Assembly: GCA_036937835.1 (NCBI GenBank)
Contig: CM072873.1
Span: forward strand, 13,380,001 to 13,444,000
DNA from: Pampus argenteus
Lineage: Eukaryota > Chordata > Actinopteri > Scombriformes > Stromateidae
Direction: 5' to 3'
DNA: 64,000 nt
The notes beneath the pieces were generated by a model, which worked only from the letters and a program-made list of their open reading frames with translations, had not been told where the DNA came from and searched no databases. Below are positions 19,599 to 32,652 of this stretch, one piece after another. The first letter of the stretch is position 1, and the number at the start of each line of letters is the position of its first letter. The position numbers and the translations under genes were made by a program.

Positions 19599-20574
19599 AT
19601 ATGATTGTGGGATAAAAACAGTCTCATCTCCACAAGCACAGCGCTACTGTTAAGGCCACTGTATTATAATGGCAAAATCTTTCAGCACACGAACGCGCGC
19701 GCGCGCACACACACTCACCGCCCCTCCCCCAAACGAAATCGAACCTTCTAGAACAATCTCGACGATCGCCGCACACACACAAAAGCCGTCTTCATGTACG
19801 TGTAATCAAAATTAACACATTACAGTATTATTTCTTAAAAAATAATATATATGATTATGGGATAAAAACAGTCTGATCTCCACAAGCACAGCGCTAATGT
19901 TAAGGCCACTGTATTATAATGACAAAATCTTTCAGCACACGGACGCGCGCGCGCGCGCACACACACACACACCGCCCCTCCCCCACACGAAGTCGAACCT
20001 TCTAGAACAATCTCGACGATCGCCGCACACACACAAAAGCCGTCTTCATGTACGTGTAATCAAAATTAATACATTACAGCATTATTTCTTAAAAAATATT
20101 ATATATGATTATGGGATAAAAACAGTCTTATCTCCACAAGCACAGCGCTACTGTTAAGGCCACTGTATTATAATGACAAAATCTTTCAGCACACGAACGC
20201 GCGCGCGCACACACACACACCGCCCCTCCCCCACACGAACAATCTCGACGATCGCCGCCGTCTTCATGTACGTGTAATCAAAATTAACACATTACAGTAT
20301 TATTTCTTAAAAAATAATATATATGATTATGGGATAAAAACAGTCTTATCTCCACAAGCACAGCGCTAATGTTAAGGCCACTGTATTATAATGACAAAAT
20401 CTTTCAGCACACGGACGCGCGCGCGCGCGCACACACACACCGCCCCTCCCCCACACGAAATCGAACCTTCTAGAACAATCTCGACGATCGCCACACACAC
20501 AAAAGCCGTCTTCATGTACATGTAATCAAAATTAATACATTACAGCATTATTTCTTAAAAAATAACCGGATTCA
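19599..20574. repeat. Second copy of the ~250-bp CG/CA tandem array
   Basis: Identical to 630-1605 at the 18,969-bp offset, and part of the right direct-repeat copy. Confidence 0.85.
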
Positions 20575-21173
20575 CTCCCTAATATCTGTAAATCACTCAC
20601 TGAAGACCCGCCGGCCACCGGAGGAATGACGAGGCTGAGCGGTCAAATCCGCCCCTCCCCCACCACCCCGGCCCGGTAAAAATTGTCAATTTCGACCGAT
20701 CCGCGGTGATAAAAAATATCTGGGACCACTGCAGTACACTACTGTTACACATACTGAATATTTCACAGCATTGGCGAATAAATGCTAATAGAAAAAGTCA
20801 CAACTACCCAGTATGCTAATAGCCGCTATGCTAGCTGACTCAGCAAAATTAGCCACACAATCTTACAATTAATATACTCAAAACACAAAATAATACACTT
20901 ACCGTAGAGAGTAACTTGTCCTTGAAGGTGAATCCGGGTGTGAAGAAAACTCCTTGTCGATGAAGGTCTCAGCAAAAGTGTCAGCAAAAGTGTCAGCAAA
21001 AGTGTCAGCAAAAGTGTTAGCAAAAGTGTTAGCAAAAGTCTCAGCGCAAGTGAAGCCTCAAACAGTGTCTCTGGAGAGCAAAGTCTGAAGCGAGCTATAC
21101 GGAGCTGCGCACGGTATTTATACGGGCTTTGAAGATGCACGCCCTTCAACGATTGGCCGATCCGAAATCACAC

Positions 21174-21221
<48 letters not shown>

Positions 21222-21223
21222 CC

Positions 21224-21371
21224 CAGCCTAGTCAAGCTAGCATGAACTGATGAAGCCTCTTGGATGAGAGGTGAAACGTCTTCAAAGACAATTAACCAAG
21301 TCCAGTTGCGTTTGATTTAAGCTACTTGAGATAACTATGACCTGGATGAATGAGAATATTCACAGGCTTTT
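21224..21371. mobile_element. LINE-like 3'-tail fragment (second copy)
   Basis: Same as 2255-2402, carried by the large direct repeat. It follows the poly-T tract at 21181-21221. Confidence 0.5.
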
Positions 21372-21589
21372 TTAAAAAAAAATAACATTTCAATTCACAG
21401 TAATAAAACATACAAACATCCCCCTTTATATATAGAAAAATATATATTTATTACATTAAAATTAATAATAATTCTCCAACTAAATATTAATCATGCCTTA
21501 GTTAAGCTTTGTGTGAGTGCGCGTTCACGAAAAAACCTGCTGGACGTGAGAGCACAGAAACTCTGGGGAAGAAGTTTAGTTAGTAACAT

Positions 21590-21631
<42 letters not shown>

Positions 21632-21636
21632 TAGAC

Positions 21637-21671
<35 letters not shown>

Positions 21672-21701
21672 GACAGAGAGAGAAGTGGAGAGAGAGAGAC
21701 A

Positions 21702-21859
21702 GATGAAACACTTGCTGTGATGGGGGATTTCAATGATGATGTTTTAACATCTTCATCAATTTGTCGCTGCATGCTTGAGGAGGGGTTTGTGCCTAATACT
21801 TTGCTATTGTAATATAATATTGTAATAATGTATAATATTGTATAATAACAATGTATAAT
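21702..21859 (+). pseudogene. Relic of a Helentron endonuclease 3' end (second copy)
   Basis: Identical to 2733-2890. Same GDFN-containing fragment with an internal deletion that fuses it to the AT-rich Helentron 3' flank. Confidence 0.8.
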
Positions 21860-22499
21860 ACAATAATAATTAATTATTAATAAAATAAAAATTTTTTCTA
21901 TTATTGAAATAAGACTTTGAATTTGCAATGCTCCCTAGGCCCACAGTGCACATTAAACATCCTATAGACAAGACAGGAAGACATGACAACCATAATAATA
22001 TAAACCTAACCAAAGTACTTTTAAAGGCTTGTATATAATACAAATAGGTAAAAGTAAAAAACACACTGTACAGGTAAGAACACAATGTATAAGTAAAAAC
22101 ACAATGTAACAGTAAAAACACAAGTAACAACACAGCAATGTTAAGTAAGTGTGCTGTAAAAGAAAAGTGTTCAGTTGAGTTTCTGTGGAGCAGTGGGAAG
22201 GGAACTACCTGATGGCAGCAGACTGAAGAGGCTGTTGGATGGGTGCGTGGGATTCGGTAGATGAACAAAAAACTCTCTTGCACCAATGGTCTATTCTGAA
22301 CAGGAAGTCGGCCATTTTGAATTTCATTTTTCCCATTGAAAACCAGCTAGGGATTCCAGCCATTCTCACAGCCATATGCTCCGTCCTACCGGCTTCAGAT
22401 CTGCCGCGCGTGACAGGGGCTCAGTGGCAGCACCTCTGCAACACGTCGGGCAGCGGCGGGCGGCATGAGCGAGGGACTACAACACCGCTTGCGGTTTTA

Positions 22500-24711
22500 A
22501 TTAGTCCCTCGCCCTCACAAAGTGAAAGGAGTGAGGGACTATTAAAATCGCTGTGTTTATTATTATTACGCATTATTATTCCTGACGCTCTTCGACAGCC
22601 AAAAACGCCCCTTGAACACGCTCAAAAAGTTGATACAACGTGACGGGCAGATGCGACCTTTTCCGAATCGCCGTTGAGGGGGGCGCGCCAGCGCCCCCTG
22701 TGCAAAATGACTCTCTAGCGCCCCCTACAAATTTCCAAAAAGCCCATAGACTTTTTGGCGACTTTCAAAAAAACCCATGAAACTCGGGAAACTTGTCAAG
22801 CATAAAAAAAAAAGGGCAGTTGCCTCTTGGGCCGACGCTTCAAGTCAAACAGGAAGTCGGCCATTTTGAATCGGGCGTTTTTTAGCCAAAACGAACTCGT
22901 CCTAGGGTTTTCGCACCACAGACTCCAAACTCGGCACAAATCAACATCGGACCTAGCTAAGCTTAAGTTGTGCTCTGCGCATCGTTTCGCCAGAGGGCGT
23001 AGCTCATAGGGAGGCCTAAAGTTTTGCCCCATGGACGCCGCTCGCCATAAAAATACGAACGCCTCTCACGCCCACAAAAAAAATCGGAGCCGCTTCAAAT
23101 TCGGAACTTAGAACGGGTCTCCGGCCCTGAACGATCCTTTGTATCAACGACGCGCGTCGCTCATGGCGCCCGCCCGTGGTAACAGGAAATGGTCGCATTT
23201 TATGCACACGTATACGGCGAGCGTACCGTTTACTCTGTCGCCTTCGTTTCACTTCTAAAAAACAGAAAACAAGTCGGTGAAGCTGCACGACCAACGGCGT
23301 GCCGCTACCAGTAACCGCCTTTGCGTGGCAGCTCGGCCATTTTGGGTCAATCGCCGAAAAATTACGTTTGCCTTTTTGACGCCTTTCAAAAATCCCTATC
23401 GCCTTCAAATTTCATACACAGGTGAAGGCTGACGCCCTGTGTCGTTTGATACCGGCCACGCCCATGGGCGGGGCTTATAGCCTCTACGCCGCCACCCTTT
23501 ACGTTTACACATACTGACGCCACATGTTTCGACGCATCAATTTCATTCCACTTCTAAAACATCCATAACCACTTGCTTAAGCTCCATTATGAACGTCATG
23601 CAGCTACGTCCAATGGCGTCCGCGTGGCGGCGCGCCGTCTTTTGATTTTGCCGCCAAAAAATACGTTTGCCTTTTTTGCGCCTTTAAGAAACACGTAGGA
23701 TCACCAAATTTGCTAGCGTGGCAAAGGCGCGCACCTTCTAACATCCCATTGGGCCACACCCATGTAATGTAAAAAATGGCTCAACAGCGCCCCCTAGAAC
23801 ATTTCTAAACCCCTCCCCATAAGGGTTTTTATGGAGTTGGAACATGAAAATTGGTACACTTGTGTACCATAACCAGATGAACAAAAAAGTCTCTGGCACC
23901 AATGGTCTACTCCAAACCGAATGTCGGCCATTTTGAATTTTAGTTTCTCTACTGAAAACGAACTCGTCCGAGGGATTTCGGCCAATCCACTTCAAATTTG
24001 CCTGACATCATCTCCAGACTCAGCTGATCTTAAGTTGTGCTCTGCGCATCCGTAGCTCAAAGGGTGTGGCCTCTACGGCTCGAGAAAAATGGCGTCTTTC
24101 TAATCCTTTGGCCAAAAATACACGTTTCACAGTTTGCCGGCATAAAACCAAATTTAAGAAACACGTAGGATCACCAAATTTGCTAGCGTAGTAAAGGCTC
24201 GCACCTTCTAACATCCCATTGACCCACGGCCATGTGCGGCAAAAAATGGCTCCACAGCGCCCCCTTGAAATTTTCGAAACCCCCTCCCCATAAGGGTTTT
24301 TATGGAGTTGAAACATGAAACTCGGTACACATGTGTAGACTAAGGAGATGAACAAAAAAGTCTCTTGCGCAAATTTACTTTTCCCAACAGGGAGTCGGCC
24401 ATTTTCAATTTTATTTTTCCCCATTGAAAATCAATGGAAATTTTCCCCATTGAAAACCATTGAAATTTCCCCATTGAAAACCAATGTAAATTTTGCCCAT
24501 TGAAAACCAATGGCATTTTTACCCATTGAAAACCAATGGCATTTTTACCTATTGAAAAGCAATGGCCTTTTTTGCCCATTGAAAACCTATTGAAATCCTA
24601 CAGATTCCTGCATTTCTCACCGTCGCATTTATTTTCCAGGTGCATGACGCATGTCGGGCGGCAGCGGGCGGCAGTAGCGAGGGACTACAACACCGCTTGC
24701 GGTTTTAATTA
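22500..24711. repeat. Satellite/MITE-like monomer M1 (2.2 kb)
   Basis: Bounded by TTAGTCCCTCGCCCTC at the left and GCGAGGGACTACAACACCGC plus TTGCGGTTTTAATTA at the right; AGTCCCTCGC and GCGAGGGACT form short terminal inverted repeats. The right end also holds a hairpin, ACCGCTTGCGGT. The interior has repeated blocks (GTCTCTTGC...GGTCTA...GTCGGCCATTTT) and a palindromic tract at 24418-24600. No frame has a recognisable domain, so it is a non-coding, non-autonomous element or satellite. It appears identical to M2 at +2270. Confidence 0.85.
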
Positions 24712-24769
24712 GTCCCTCGCCCTCACAAAGTGAAAGGAGTGAGGGACTATTAAAATCGTTGTGTTTATT

Positions 24770-26981
24770 ATTAGTCCCTCGCCCTCACAAAGTGAAAGGA
24801 GTGAGGGACTATTAAAATCGCTGTGTTTATTATTATTACGCATTATTATTCCTGACGCTCTTCGACAGCCAAAAACGCCCCTTGAACACGCTCAAAAAGT
24901 TGATACAACGTGACGGGCAGATGCGACCTTTTCCGAATCGCCGTTGAGGGGGGCGCGCCAGCGCCCCCTGTGCAAAATGACTCTCTAGCGCCCCCTACAA
25001 ATTTCCAAAAAGCCCATAGACTTTTTGGCGACTTTCAAAAAAACCCATGAAACTCGGGAAACTTGTCAAGCATAAAAAAAAAAGGGCAGTTGCCTCTTGG
25101 GCCGACGCTTCAAGTCAAACAGGAAGTCGGCCATTTTGAATCGGGCGTTTTTTAGCCAAAACGAACTCGTCCTAGGGTTTTCGCACCACAGACTCCAAAC
25201 TCGGCACAAATCAACATCGGACCTAGCTAAGCTTAAGTTGTGCTCTGCGCATCGTTTCGCCAGAGGGCGTAGCTCATAGGGAGGCCTAAAGTTTTGCCCC
25301 ATGGACGCCGCTCGCCATAAAAATACGAACGCCTCTCACGCCCACAAAAAAAATCGGAGCCGCTTCAAATTCGGAACTTAGAACGGGTCTCCGGCCCTGA
25401 ACGATCCTTTGTATCAACGACGCGCGTCGCTCATGGCGCCCGCCCGTGGTAACAGGAAATGGTCGCATTTTATGCACACGTATACGGCGAGCGTACCGTT
25501 TACTCTGTCGCCTTCGTTTCACTTCTAAAAAACAGAAAACAAGTCGGTGAAGCTGCACGACCAACGGCGTGCCGCTACCAGTAACCGCCTTTGCGTGGCA
25601 GCTCGGCCATTTTGGGTCAATCGCCGAAAAATTACGTTTGCCTTTTTGACGCCTTTCAAAAATCCCTATCGCCTTCAAATTTCATACACAGGTGAAGGCT
25701 GACGCCCTGTGTCGTTTGATACCGGCCACGCCCATGGGCGGGGCTTATAGCCTCTACGCCGCCACCCTTTACGTTTACACATACTGACGCCACATGTTTC
25801 GACGCATCAATTTCATTCCACTTCTAAAACATCCATAACCACTTGCTTAAGCTCCATTATGAACGTCATGCAGCTACGTCCAATGGCGTCCGCGTGGCGG
25901 CGCGCCGTCTTTTGATTTTGCCGCCAAAAAATACGTTTGCCTTTTTTGCGCCTTTAAGAAACACGTAGGATCACCAAATTTGCTAGCGTGGCAAAGGCGC
26001 GCACCTTCTAACATCCCATTGGGCCACACCCATGTAATGTAAAAAATGGCTCAACAGCGCCCCCTAGAACATTTCTAAACCCCTCCCCATAAGGGTTTTT
26101 ATGGAGTTGGAACATGAAAATTGGTACACTTGTGTACCATAACCAGATGAACAAAAAAGTCTCTGGCACCAATGGTCTACTCCAAACCGAATGTCGGCCA
26201 TTTTGAATTTTAGTTTCTCTACTGAAAACGAACTCGTCCGAGGGATTTCGGCCAATCCACTTCAAATTTGCCTGACATCATCTCCAGACTCAGCTGATCT
26301 TAAGTTGTGCTCTGCGCATCCGTAGCTCAAAGGGTGTGGCCTCTACGGCTCGAGAAAAATGGCGTCTTTCTAATCCTTTGGCCAAAAATACACGTTTCAC
26401 AGTTTGCCGGCATAAAACCAAATTTAAGAAACACGTAGGATCACCAAATTTGCTAGCGTAGTAAAGGCTCGCACCTTCTAACATCCCATTGACCCACGGC
26501 CATGTGCGGCAAAAAATGGCTCCACAGCGCCCCCTTGAAATTTTCGAAACCCCCTCCCCATAAGGGTTTTTATGGAGTTGAAACATGAAACTCGGTACAC
26601 ATGTGTAGACTAAGGAGATGAACAAAAAAGTCTCTTGCGCAAATTTACTTTTCCCAACAGGGAGTCGGCCATTTTCAATTTTATTTTTCCCCATTGAAAA
26701 TCAATGGAAATTTTCCCCATTGAAAACCATTGAAATTTCCCCATTGAAAACCAATGTAAATTTTGCCCATTGAAAACCAATGGCATTTTTACCCATTGAA
26801 AACCAATGGCATTTTTACCTATTGAAAAGCAATGGCCTTTTTTGCCCATTGAAAACCTATTGAAATCCTACAGATTCCTGCATTTCTCACCGTCGCATTT
26901 ATTTTCCAGGTGCATGACGCATGTCGGGCGGCAGCGGGCGGCAGTAGCGAGGGACTACAACACCGCTTGCGGTTTTAATTA
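24770..26981. repeat. Satellite/MITE-like monomer M2, identical to M1
   Basis: Same 2,212-bp sequence as M1. The two are separated by 24712-24769, a remnant holding just the 5' terminus (GTCCCTCGCCCTCACAAAGT ... GTTGTGTTTATT). The identity implies very recent tandem duplication or an assembly duplication. Confidence 0.85.
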
Positions 26982-28920
26982 TTATTATTATTAGTTATTC
27001 TTGCACCTCTTCGACGGGCAAAAGCACCCCTTGCCCATGCTCAAAAAGTTGAAACGCCATGGCAGGAACGGGCGGCCTGTTCCGAATCGGCGTTGAGGGG
27101 GGCGCGCCAGCGCCCCCTGTGTAAAATGACTCTCTAGCGCCCCCTAGACCGTTGCCAAAAAGCCATAGACAAAGTCGGCGACTTTCAAGTAGCCCCATGA
27201 AACTCGGGAAACATGTCAAGCATAAAAAAAAAAGGGCAGTTGCCTCTTGGGCCGAAGCCGACATTCCAACAGGAAGTCGGCCATTTTGAACCGGGCGTTT
27301 TTTTGCCAAAACGAACTCGTCCTAGGGCTCTCGCACCACAGACTCCAAACTCGGCAAAAAACATCATCGGACGTAGCTCAGCTTAAGTTGTGCTCTGCGC
27401 ATCGATTCGCCAGAGGGCGTAGCTCGTAGGGAGGCCTAAAGTTTTGGGCGGCGGACGCCGCTCGCCATAAACGCACGAACGCCTCTCACGCCCACAAAAA
27501 AAAACCTAGCCGCTTCAAATTCGGGACTTATAACGGGTCTCCGGCCCTGAACGTTCCTATGTATCAAAGACCCGGGTCGGTCATGGCGCCCGCCCGTGGT
27601 AACAGGAAATGGTCGCTATTTACACCCACGTATACGGCGAGCGCACCGTTTACTCTGTCGCCTTCGTTTCACTTCTAAAAAACAGAAAACAAGTCGGTTA
27701 GGCCGCACGACAAACGTCGTGCCGCTACCAGTAACCGCCTTTGCGTGGCAGCGCGGCCATTTTGGGTCATTCGCAAAAAAAATTTGTTTGCCTTTTTCAC
27801 GCCTTTAAAAAAATCCTAGCGCCTCCAAACTTCAGACACAGGTGAAGGGTGGCGCCCTGTGTCGTTTGATACTGGCCACGCCCGTGGGCGTGGCTTAATG
27901 CCTCCACGCCGCCACCCTTTACGTTGCCCCATACTGACGACACATGCTTAATGCCATCAATTTCATTCCACTTCTAAAACACCCAGAACCACTTGCTGAA
28001 CCTCCATTATGAACGCCATGCAGCTACGTCCAATGGCGTCCGCGCGGCAGCGCGCCGTCTCTCAAATTTTTCGCCAAAAAATACGTTTGCCGTTTTGGCG
28101 GCTTTAAGAAACACGTAGGATCACCAAATTTGCCAGCCTAGCCAAGCATCGGACCTTCTAACATCCCATGGAGCCACGCCCCTGTAAGGCAAAAAATGGC
28201 TCAACAGCGCCCCCTTCAAATCTTTAAAAACCCCTCCCCATAGGGGTTTTTATGGAGTTGGAAGATGAAAATCGGTACACATGTGTAGCGTCCCCAGATG
28301 AACAAAAAAGTCTCTTGCACCAATGGTCTATTCCAAACAGGAAGCCGGCCATTTTAAATTGAATTTTCCCCGGAGCGGCCGCTAACCATGACTCAGCTAA
28401 AAAGTTCGGCGGCCTTTTTAGTGGATTTAGCAAAGTCGTAGGCACATGAAATTTCATACACACATCAACACTCACACCTTCTAACATGTGCTAGGGCCCC
28501 GCCCATGTGCGGCACAAAATGGCTCCACAGCGCCCCCTTGAATTTTTCAAAAACCCCTCCCCATAGGGGTTTTCATGGAGCAGGAACATGAAAATCGGTA
28601 CACATGTGGAACTCATGGAGATTAACAAAAAAGTCTATTGCCCAAATTCACTATTCCCAACAGGGAGTCGGCCATTTTGATTTTCATTTTCCCCATTGAA
28701 AAACAATGGGAATTTTCCCCATTGAAAACCAATGGAACTTTCCCCATTGAAAAGCAATGGCCTTTTTTGCCCATTGAAAACCTATTGAAATCCTACAGAT
28801 TCCTGCATTTCTCACAGTCGCATTTATTTTTCAAGCGTTGCAGCACGTCGGGCAGCGGCGGGCGGCATTAGCGGCGGGCGGCAGTAGCGAGGGACTACAA
28901 CACCGCTTGCGGTTTTAATT
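26981..28920. repeat. Satellite/MITE-like monomer M3 (diverged)
   Basis: Starts ATTATTATTATTAGTTATTC and ends GCGAGGGACTACAACACCGC TTGCGGTTTTAATT. It shares block order with M1/M2 but has base differences and a shorter palindromic tract (28690-28790). It lacks the AGTCCCTCGC start, so it abuts M2 directly, as in a true tandem array. Confidence 0.85.
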
Positions 28921-30858
28921 ATTATTATTAGTTATTCATGCAACTCTTCGACGGGCATTTGCACCCCCTAGCCATGCTCAAAAAGTTGATACGACATGGC
29001 AGGAACGGGCGGTCTCGCGGAACTCGGCGTTGAGGGGGGCGCGCCAGCGCCCCCTGTGTAAAATGACTCTCTAGCGCCCCCTAGACCGTTGCAAAAAAGC
29101 CATAGACAAAGTCGGCGACTTTCAAGTAGCCCCATGAAACTCGGGAAACATGTCAAGGATAAAAAAAAAAGGGCAGTTGCCTCTTGGGCCGAAGCCGACA
29201 TTCCAACAGGAAGTCGGCCATTTTGAATCGGGCGTTTTTTCGCCAAAACGAACTCGTCCTAGGGTTTTCGCACCACAGACTCCAAACTCGGCAAAAATCA
29301 ACATCGGACCTAGCTGAGCTTAAGTTGTGCTCTGCGCATCGTTTCGCCAGAGGGCGTAGCTCATAGGGAGGCCTAAAGTTTTGCCCGACGGACGCCGCTC
29401 GCCGTAAACGCACGAACGCCTCTCACGGCCACAAAAAAAATCGGAGCCGCTTCAAATTCGGAACTTAGAACGGGTCTCCGGCCCTGAACGATCCTATGTA
29501 TCAACGACCCGCGTCGCTCATGGCGCCCGCCCGTGGTAACAGGAAATGGTCGCTATTTACGCCCACGTATACGGCGAGCGCACCGTTTACTCTGTCGCCT
29601 TCGTTTCACTTCTAAAAAACAGAAAACAAGTCGGTGAAGCCGCACGACAAACGGCGTGCCGCTACCAGTAACCGCCTTTGCGTGGCAGCGCGGCCATTTT
29701 GGGTCATTCGCAAAAAAAGTTCGTGAGCCCTTTTGACGCCTTTCAAAAAATCCTATCGCCTTCAAATTTCAGACACAGGTGAAGGGTGACGCCCTGTGTG
29801 GTTTGATACTGGCCACGCCCGTGGGCGTGGCTTAATGTCTCCACGCCGCCACCCTTTACGTTGCCCCATACTGTTGCCACATGTTTCATGGCATCAATTT
29901 CATTCCACTTCTAAAACACCCAGAACCACTTGCTGAACCTCCATTATGAACGCCATGCAGCTACGTCCAATGGCATCCGCGCGGCAGCGCGCCGTCTCTC
30001 AAATTTTTCGCCACAAAATACGTTTGCCGTTTTGGCGGCTTTAAGAAACACGTAGGATCACCAAATTTGCCAGCGTAGCCAAGCCTCACACCTTCTAACA
30101 TCCCAAGTAGCCACGCCCCTGTAAGGCAAAAAATGGCTCAACAGCGCCCCCTTGAAATCTTTAAAAACCCCTCCCCATAGGGGTTTTTATGGAGTTGGAA
30201 CATGAAAATAAGTACACATGTGGAACTCATGGCGATGCACAAAAAAGTCTCTTGCACTAATGGTCTATTCCCAACAGGAAGTCCGCCATTCGGAATTGAA
30301 TTTTTCCCGTCGTGGTCGTATACGCTGAGTCGGCAAATAATTACGATTGCCTTTTTGGAGCCTTTAACGAACTCGTAGAAACATGAAATTTCATACACAC
30401 ATCAAGACTCACCCCATCTAACATGTGCTAGGGCCCCGCCCATGTGCGGCAAAAAATGGCTCCACAGCGCCCCCTTGAATTTTTCAAAAACCCCTCCCCA
30501 TAAGGGTTTTCATGGAGCAGGAACATGAAAATCGGTACACAAGTGGACCTCACGGAGATGAACGAAAAAGTCTATTGCGCAAATTCACTACTCCCAACAG
30601 GGAGTCGGCCATTTTGATTTTCATTTTTCCCATTGAAAAACACTGGGAATTTTCCCCATTGAAAACCAATGGAACTTTCCCCATTGAAAAGCAATGGCCT
30701 TTTTTCCCCATTGAAAACCTATTACAATCCTACAGATTCTTGCATTTCTCACCGTCGCATTTATTTTTCAAGCGTTGCAGCACGTCGGGCAGCGGCGGCC
30801 GGCATTAGCGGCGGGCGGCAGTAGCGAGGGACTACAACACCGCTTGCGGTTTTAATTG
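28921..30858. repeat. Satellite/MITE-like monomer M4 (diverged)
   Basis: Last unit of the array. Begins ATTATTATTAGTTATTCATG and ends CACCGCTTGCGGTTTTAATT at 30857, after which unrelated AT-rich single-copy-like DNA starts. Closest by eye to M3. Confidence 0.85.
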
Positions 30859-32652
30859 AAATTAATTTACAATAACAAAAAATATATCACCAGCACTGTA
30901 CATTATACATTTGCACCCAATCTTAAAATTAAGCACTGCCATATAATGTCAGACAAAATCAATGTGATAATTGAGGTTCACATTGACATAATGGTAGTAG
31001 TACTGCAGTCAGATTAACATAGTTTGTACTAAAAAACACATGTTAATGATCATGCTTTACATGTCATACACTATGTGGCCAAAGGTATGTGGACACTCCT
31101 GGACAACTTTGCACTCATATGTGACTTTTTCCATTCAGCCACGAGAGCATCAGTGTGGTTAGCCACTGATGTTAGGCGATAAAGTCTGGCTCATACTCGT
31201 GTTCCTCCGCACCAAACTGGGGAGACAAGTTCTTTATGGACCATGCTTCGTGCACGGAGCTACTATTGCCACAAAGTTGGAAGCACACTTCTAAATTATC
31301 CGTGTATGCTGTTGCATTAAGACTTCACTTAATTAGAACCAAGGGTCCAAAGCATGAATCATGGTCTTGCACAAATTCATGATTAATATTGCCTTAAGAT
31401 TGTGTGTGTTCCTTGCTCATGTTTGTATGTGTGTGTGTCCACATACTTTTGGCCATTTAGTGCCATATTTTAAGGGATGTAATTGTTTGTTGCATTCGTG
31501 TTTATTTACATGCAGTTAAGAAGGATGTGTCATTTTCAACAAATCTGTGCATCTGGAGCAACTTTTGAATTTAAACATACTTTATACAGGTTTACTGGGG
31601 ATTACATATACGTGTATATATATATATATAAACAGCTGTATTTAACAACCATGTTGAATGTGACACATCCTTGCGAGCAGTCTAACCACAGTTTTAAACA
31701 TAATTGTGCATCTTGTAACCTTTGTTACTATGATTTTTCACTGTCTGCTCAATTTTCTCTCCTAACTGTTCAGTCTAACACGTGTTTACCTTGCAGGCAG
31801 ACATCCAAAGCTAAAGCTAACTCTAAGTCTAAACAGAGCAGCCCTGGCAAAAGGTAATCTGAGGAGAAACAGGAGTGGGTAAATTCAAGCTGTCTGAAAT
31901 GACCCACACACATGCTGCTCAAATTTGAACTGATAAGAATAAAATATTGGATGTCCAAAAATACAAAGAGTTACTAAGCCATCCAACAAAATGTCTTTAA
32001 ATGTTTAATTTAGGTAACATAAATGATGTGCAGCACAGTCTTTAAAATACTGTATGTTTGTACTACGTACTATGTAAAGTATTCCAAGTATTTTTGATTA
32101 CAAAGAGCTAATTGTTGTAGAAATGTTGAAGAAATTGCTCTACACTTGGGTAAATACATTTATTCACTTTCTTTGCTAAAAGCTATGTGATAAGATTGAT
32201 ACCACTCGCGTATCTGTATAGTTCAAATGTAGCTGGAGCCAGTTAGCTTAGCATAGAGTGGAAAGTGGGGGAAACATGTAGCACTCTTAGATTGTGAAAT
32301 TAACATGTGATATCTCATTTATTTTACCGTCATAATCTGTACAAATACTGAAGTGTAAAATTTTGTGTGTGTGTGTGTGTGTCGGCATATATGTTCAATT
32401 TTTCTTAGAATATCAAGAAGTTTCATTCATCCATGTATTTATTTGTTTATTCATATATGTGGTTCAATGTCATCATTTATTTAAAAAAAAAACACTTTAA
32501 TGTGTATTTGTGTAAATTTTGAGATTGTTAAGTTTCACTGTATACTATAAATGAAGACTAAAAGGTATTCATTCGGTAATGTGTTTCTCCATTCATTCCT
32601 TTGTGTGATCATTGACTTAAAAATGTAAGCTCATTGTCTCTTTTCCCTCCAG
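30859..32652. other. Probable loxl3 intron sequence with a MITE and simple repeats
   Basis: No coding exon recognised. It holds the MITE at 31069-31462, an AT microsatellite near 31615-31632 and a GT microsatellite near 32364-32383. The upstream part of loxl3 (signal peptide, SRCR1, first half of SRCR2) is not here. Confidence 0.5.
31069..31462. mobile_element. Non-autonomous DNA transposon (MITE), about 394 bp
   Basis: Left end CACTATGTGGCCAAAGGTAT followed by GTGGACA. Right end ACATACTTTTGGCCATTTAGTG is its imperfect inverted complement. This terminal signature (CACTAtatGGCCAAAAGTATGTGGACA) is abundant in teleost genomes in TA-inserting non-autonomous elements. No transposase frame is present. 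Confidence 0.8.

Larger units (their letters stand above)
18970..22548. repeat. Right copy of the 3.58-kb direct repeat
   Basis: Same content and orientation as 1-3579. Together the copies bracket the Helentron gene, so the repeating period is 18,969 bp. This fits a tandem duplication or unequal crossover between satellite monomers, or a false duplication in the assembly. The absence of visible differences means it is either very young or artefactual. Confidence 0.95.

Noticed and set aside
23016..25678. 130-codon minus-strand frames repeated in the satellite monomers
   Set aside because: They recur only because the monomers are duplicated, are not kept open in M3 and M4, and show no domain.
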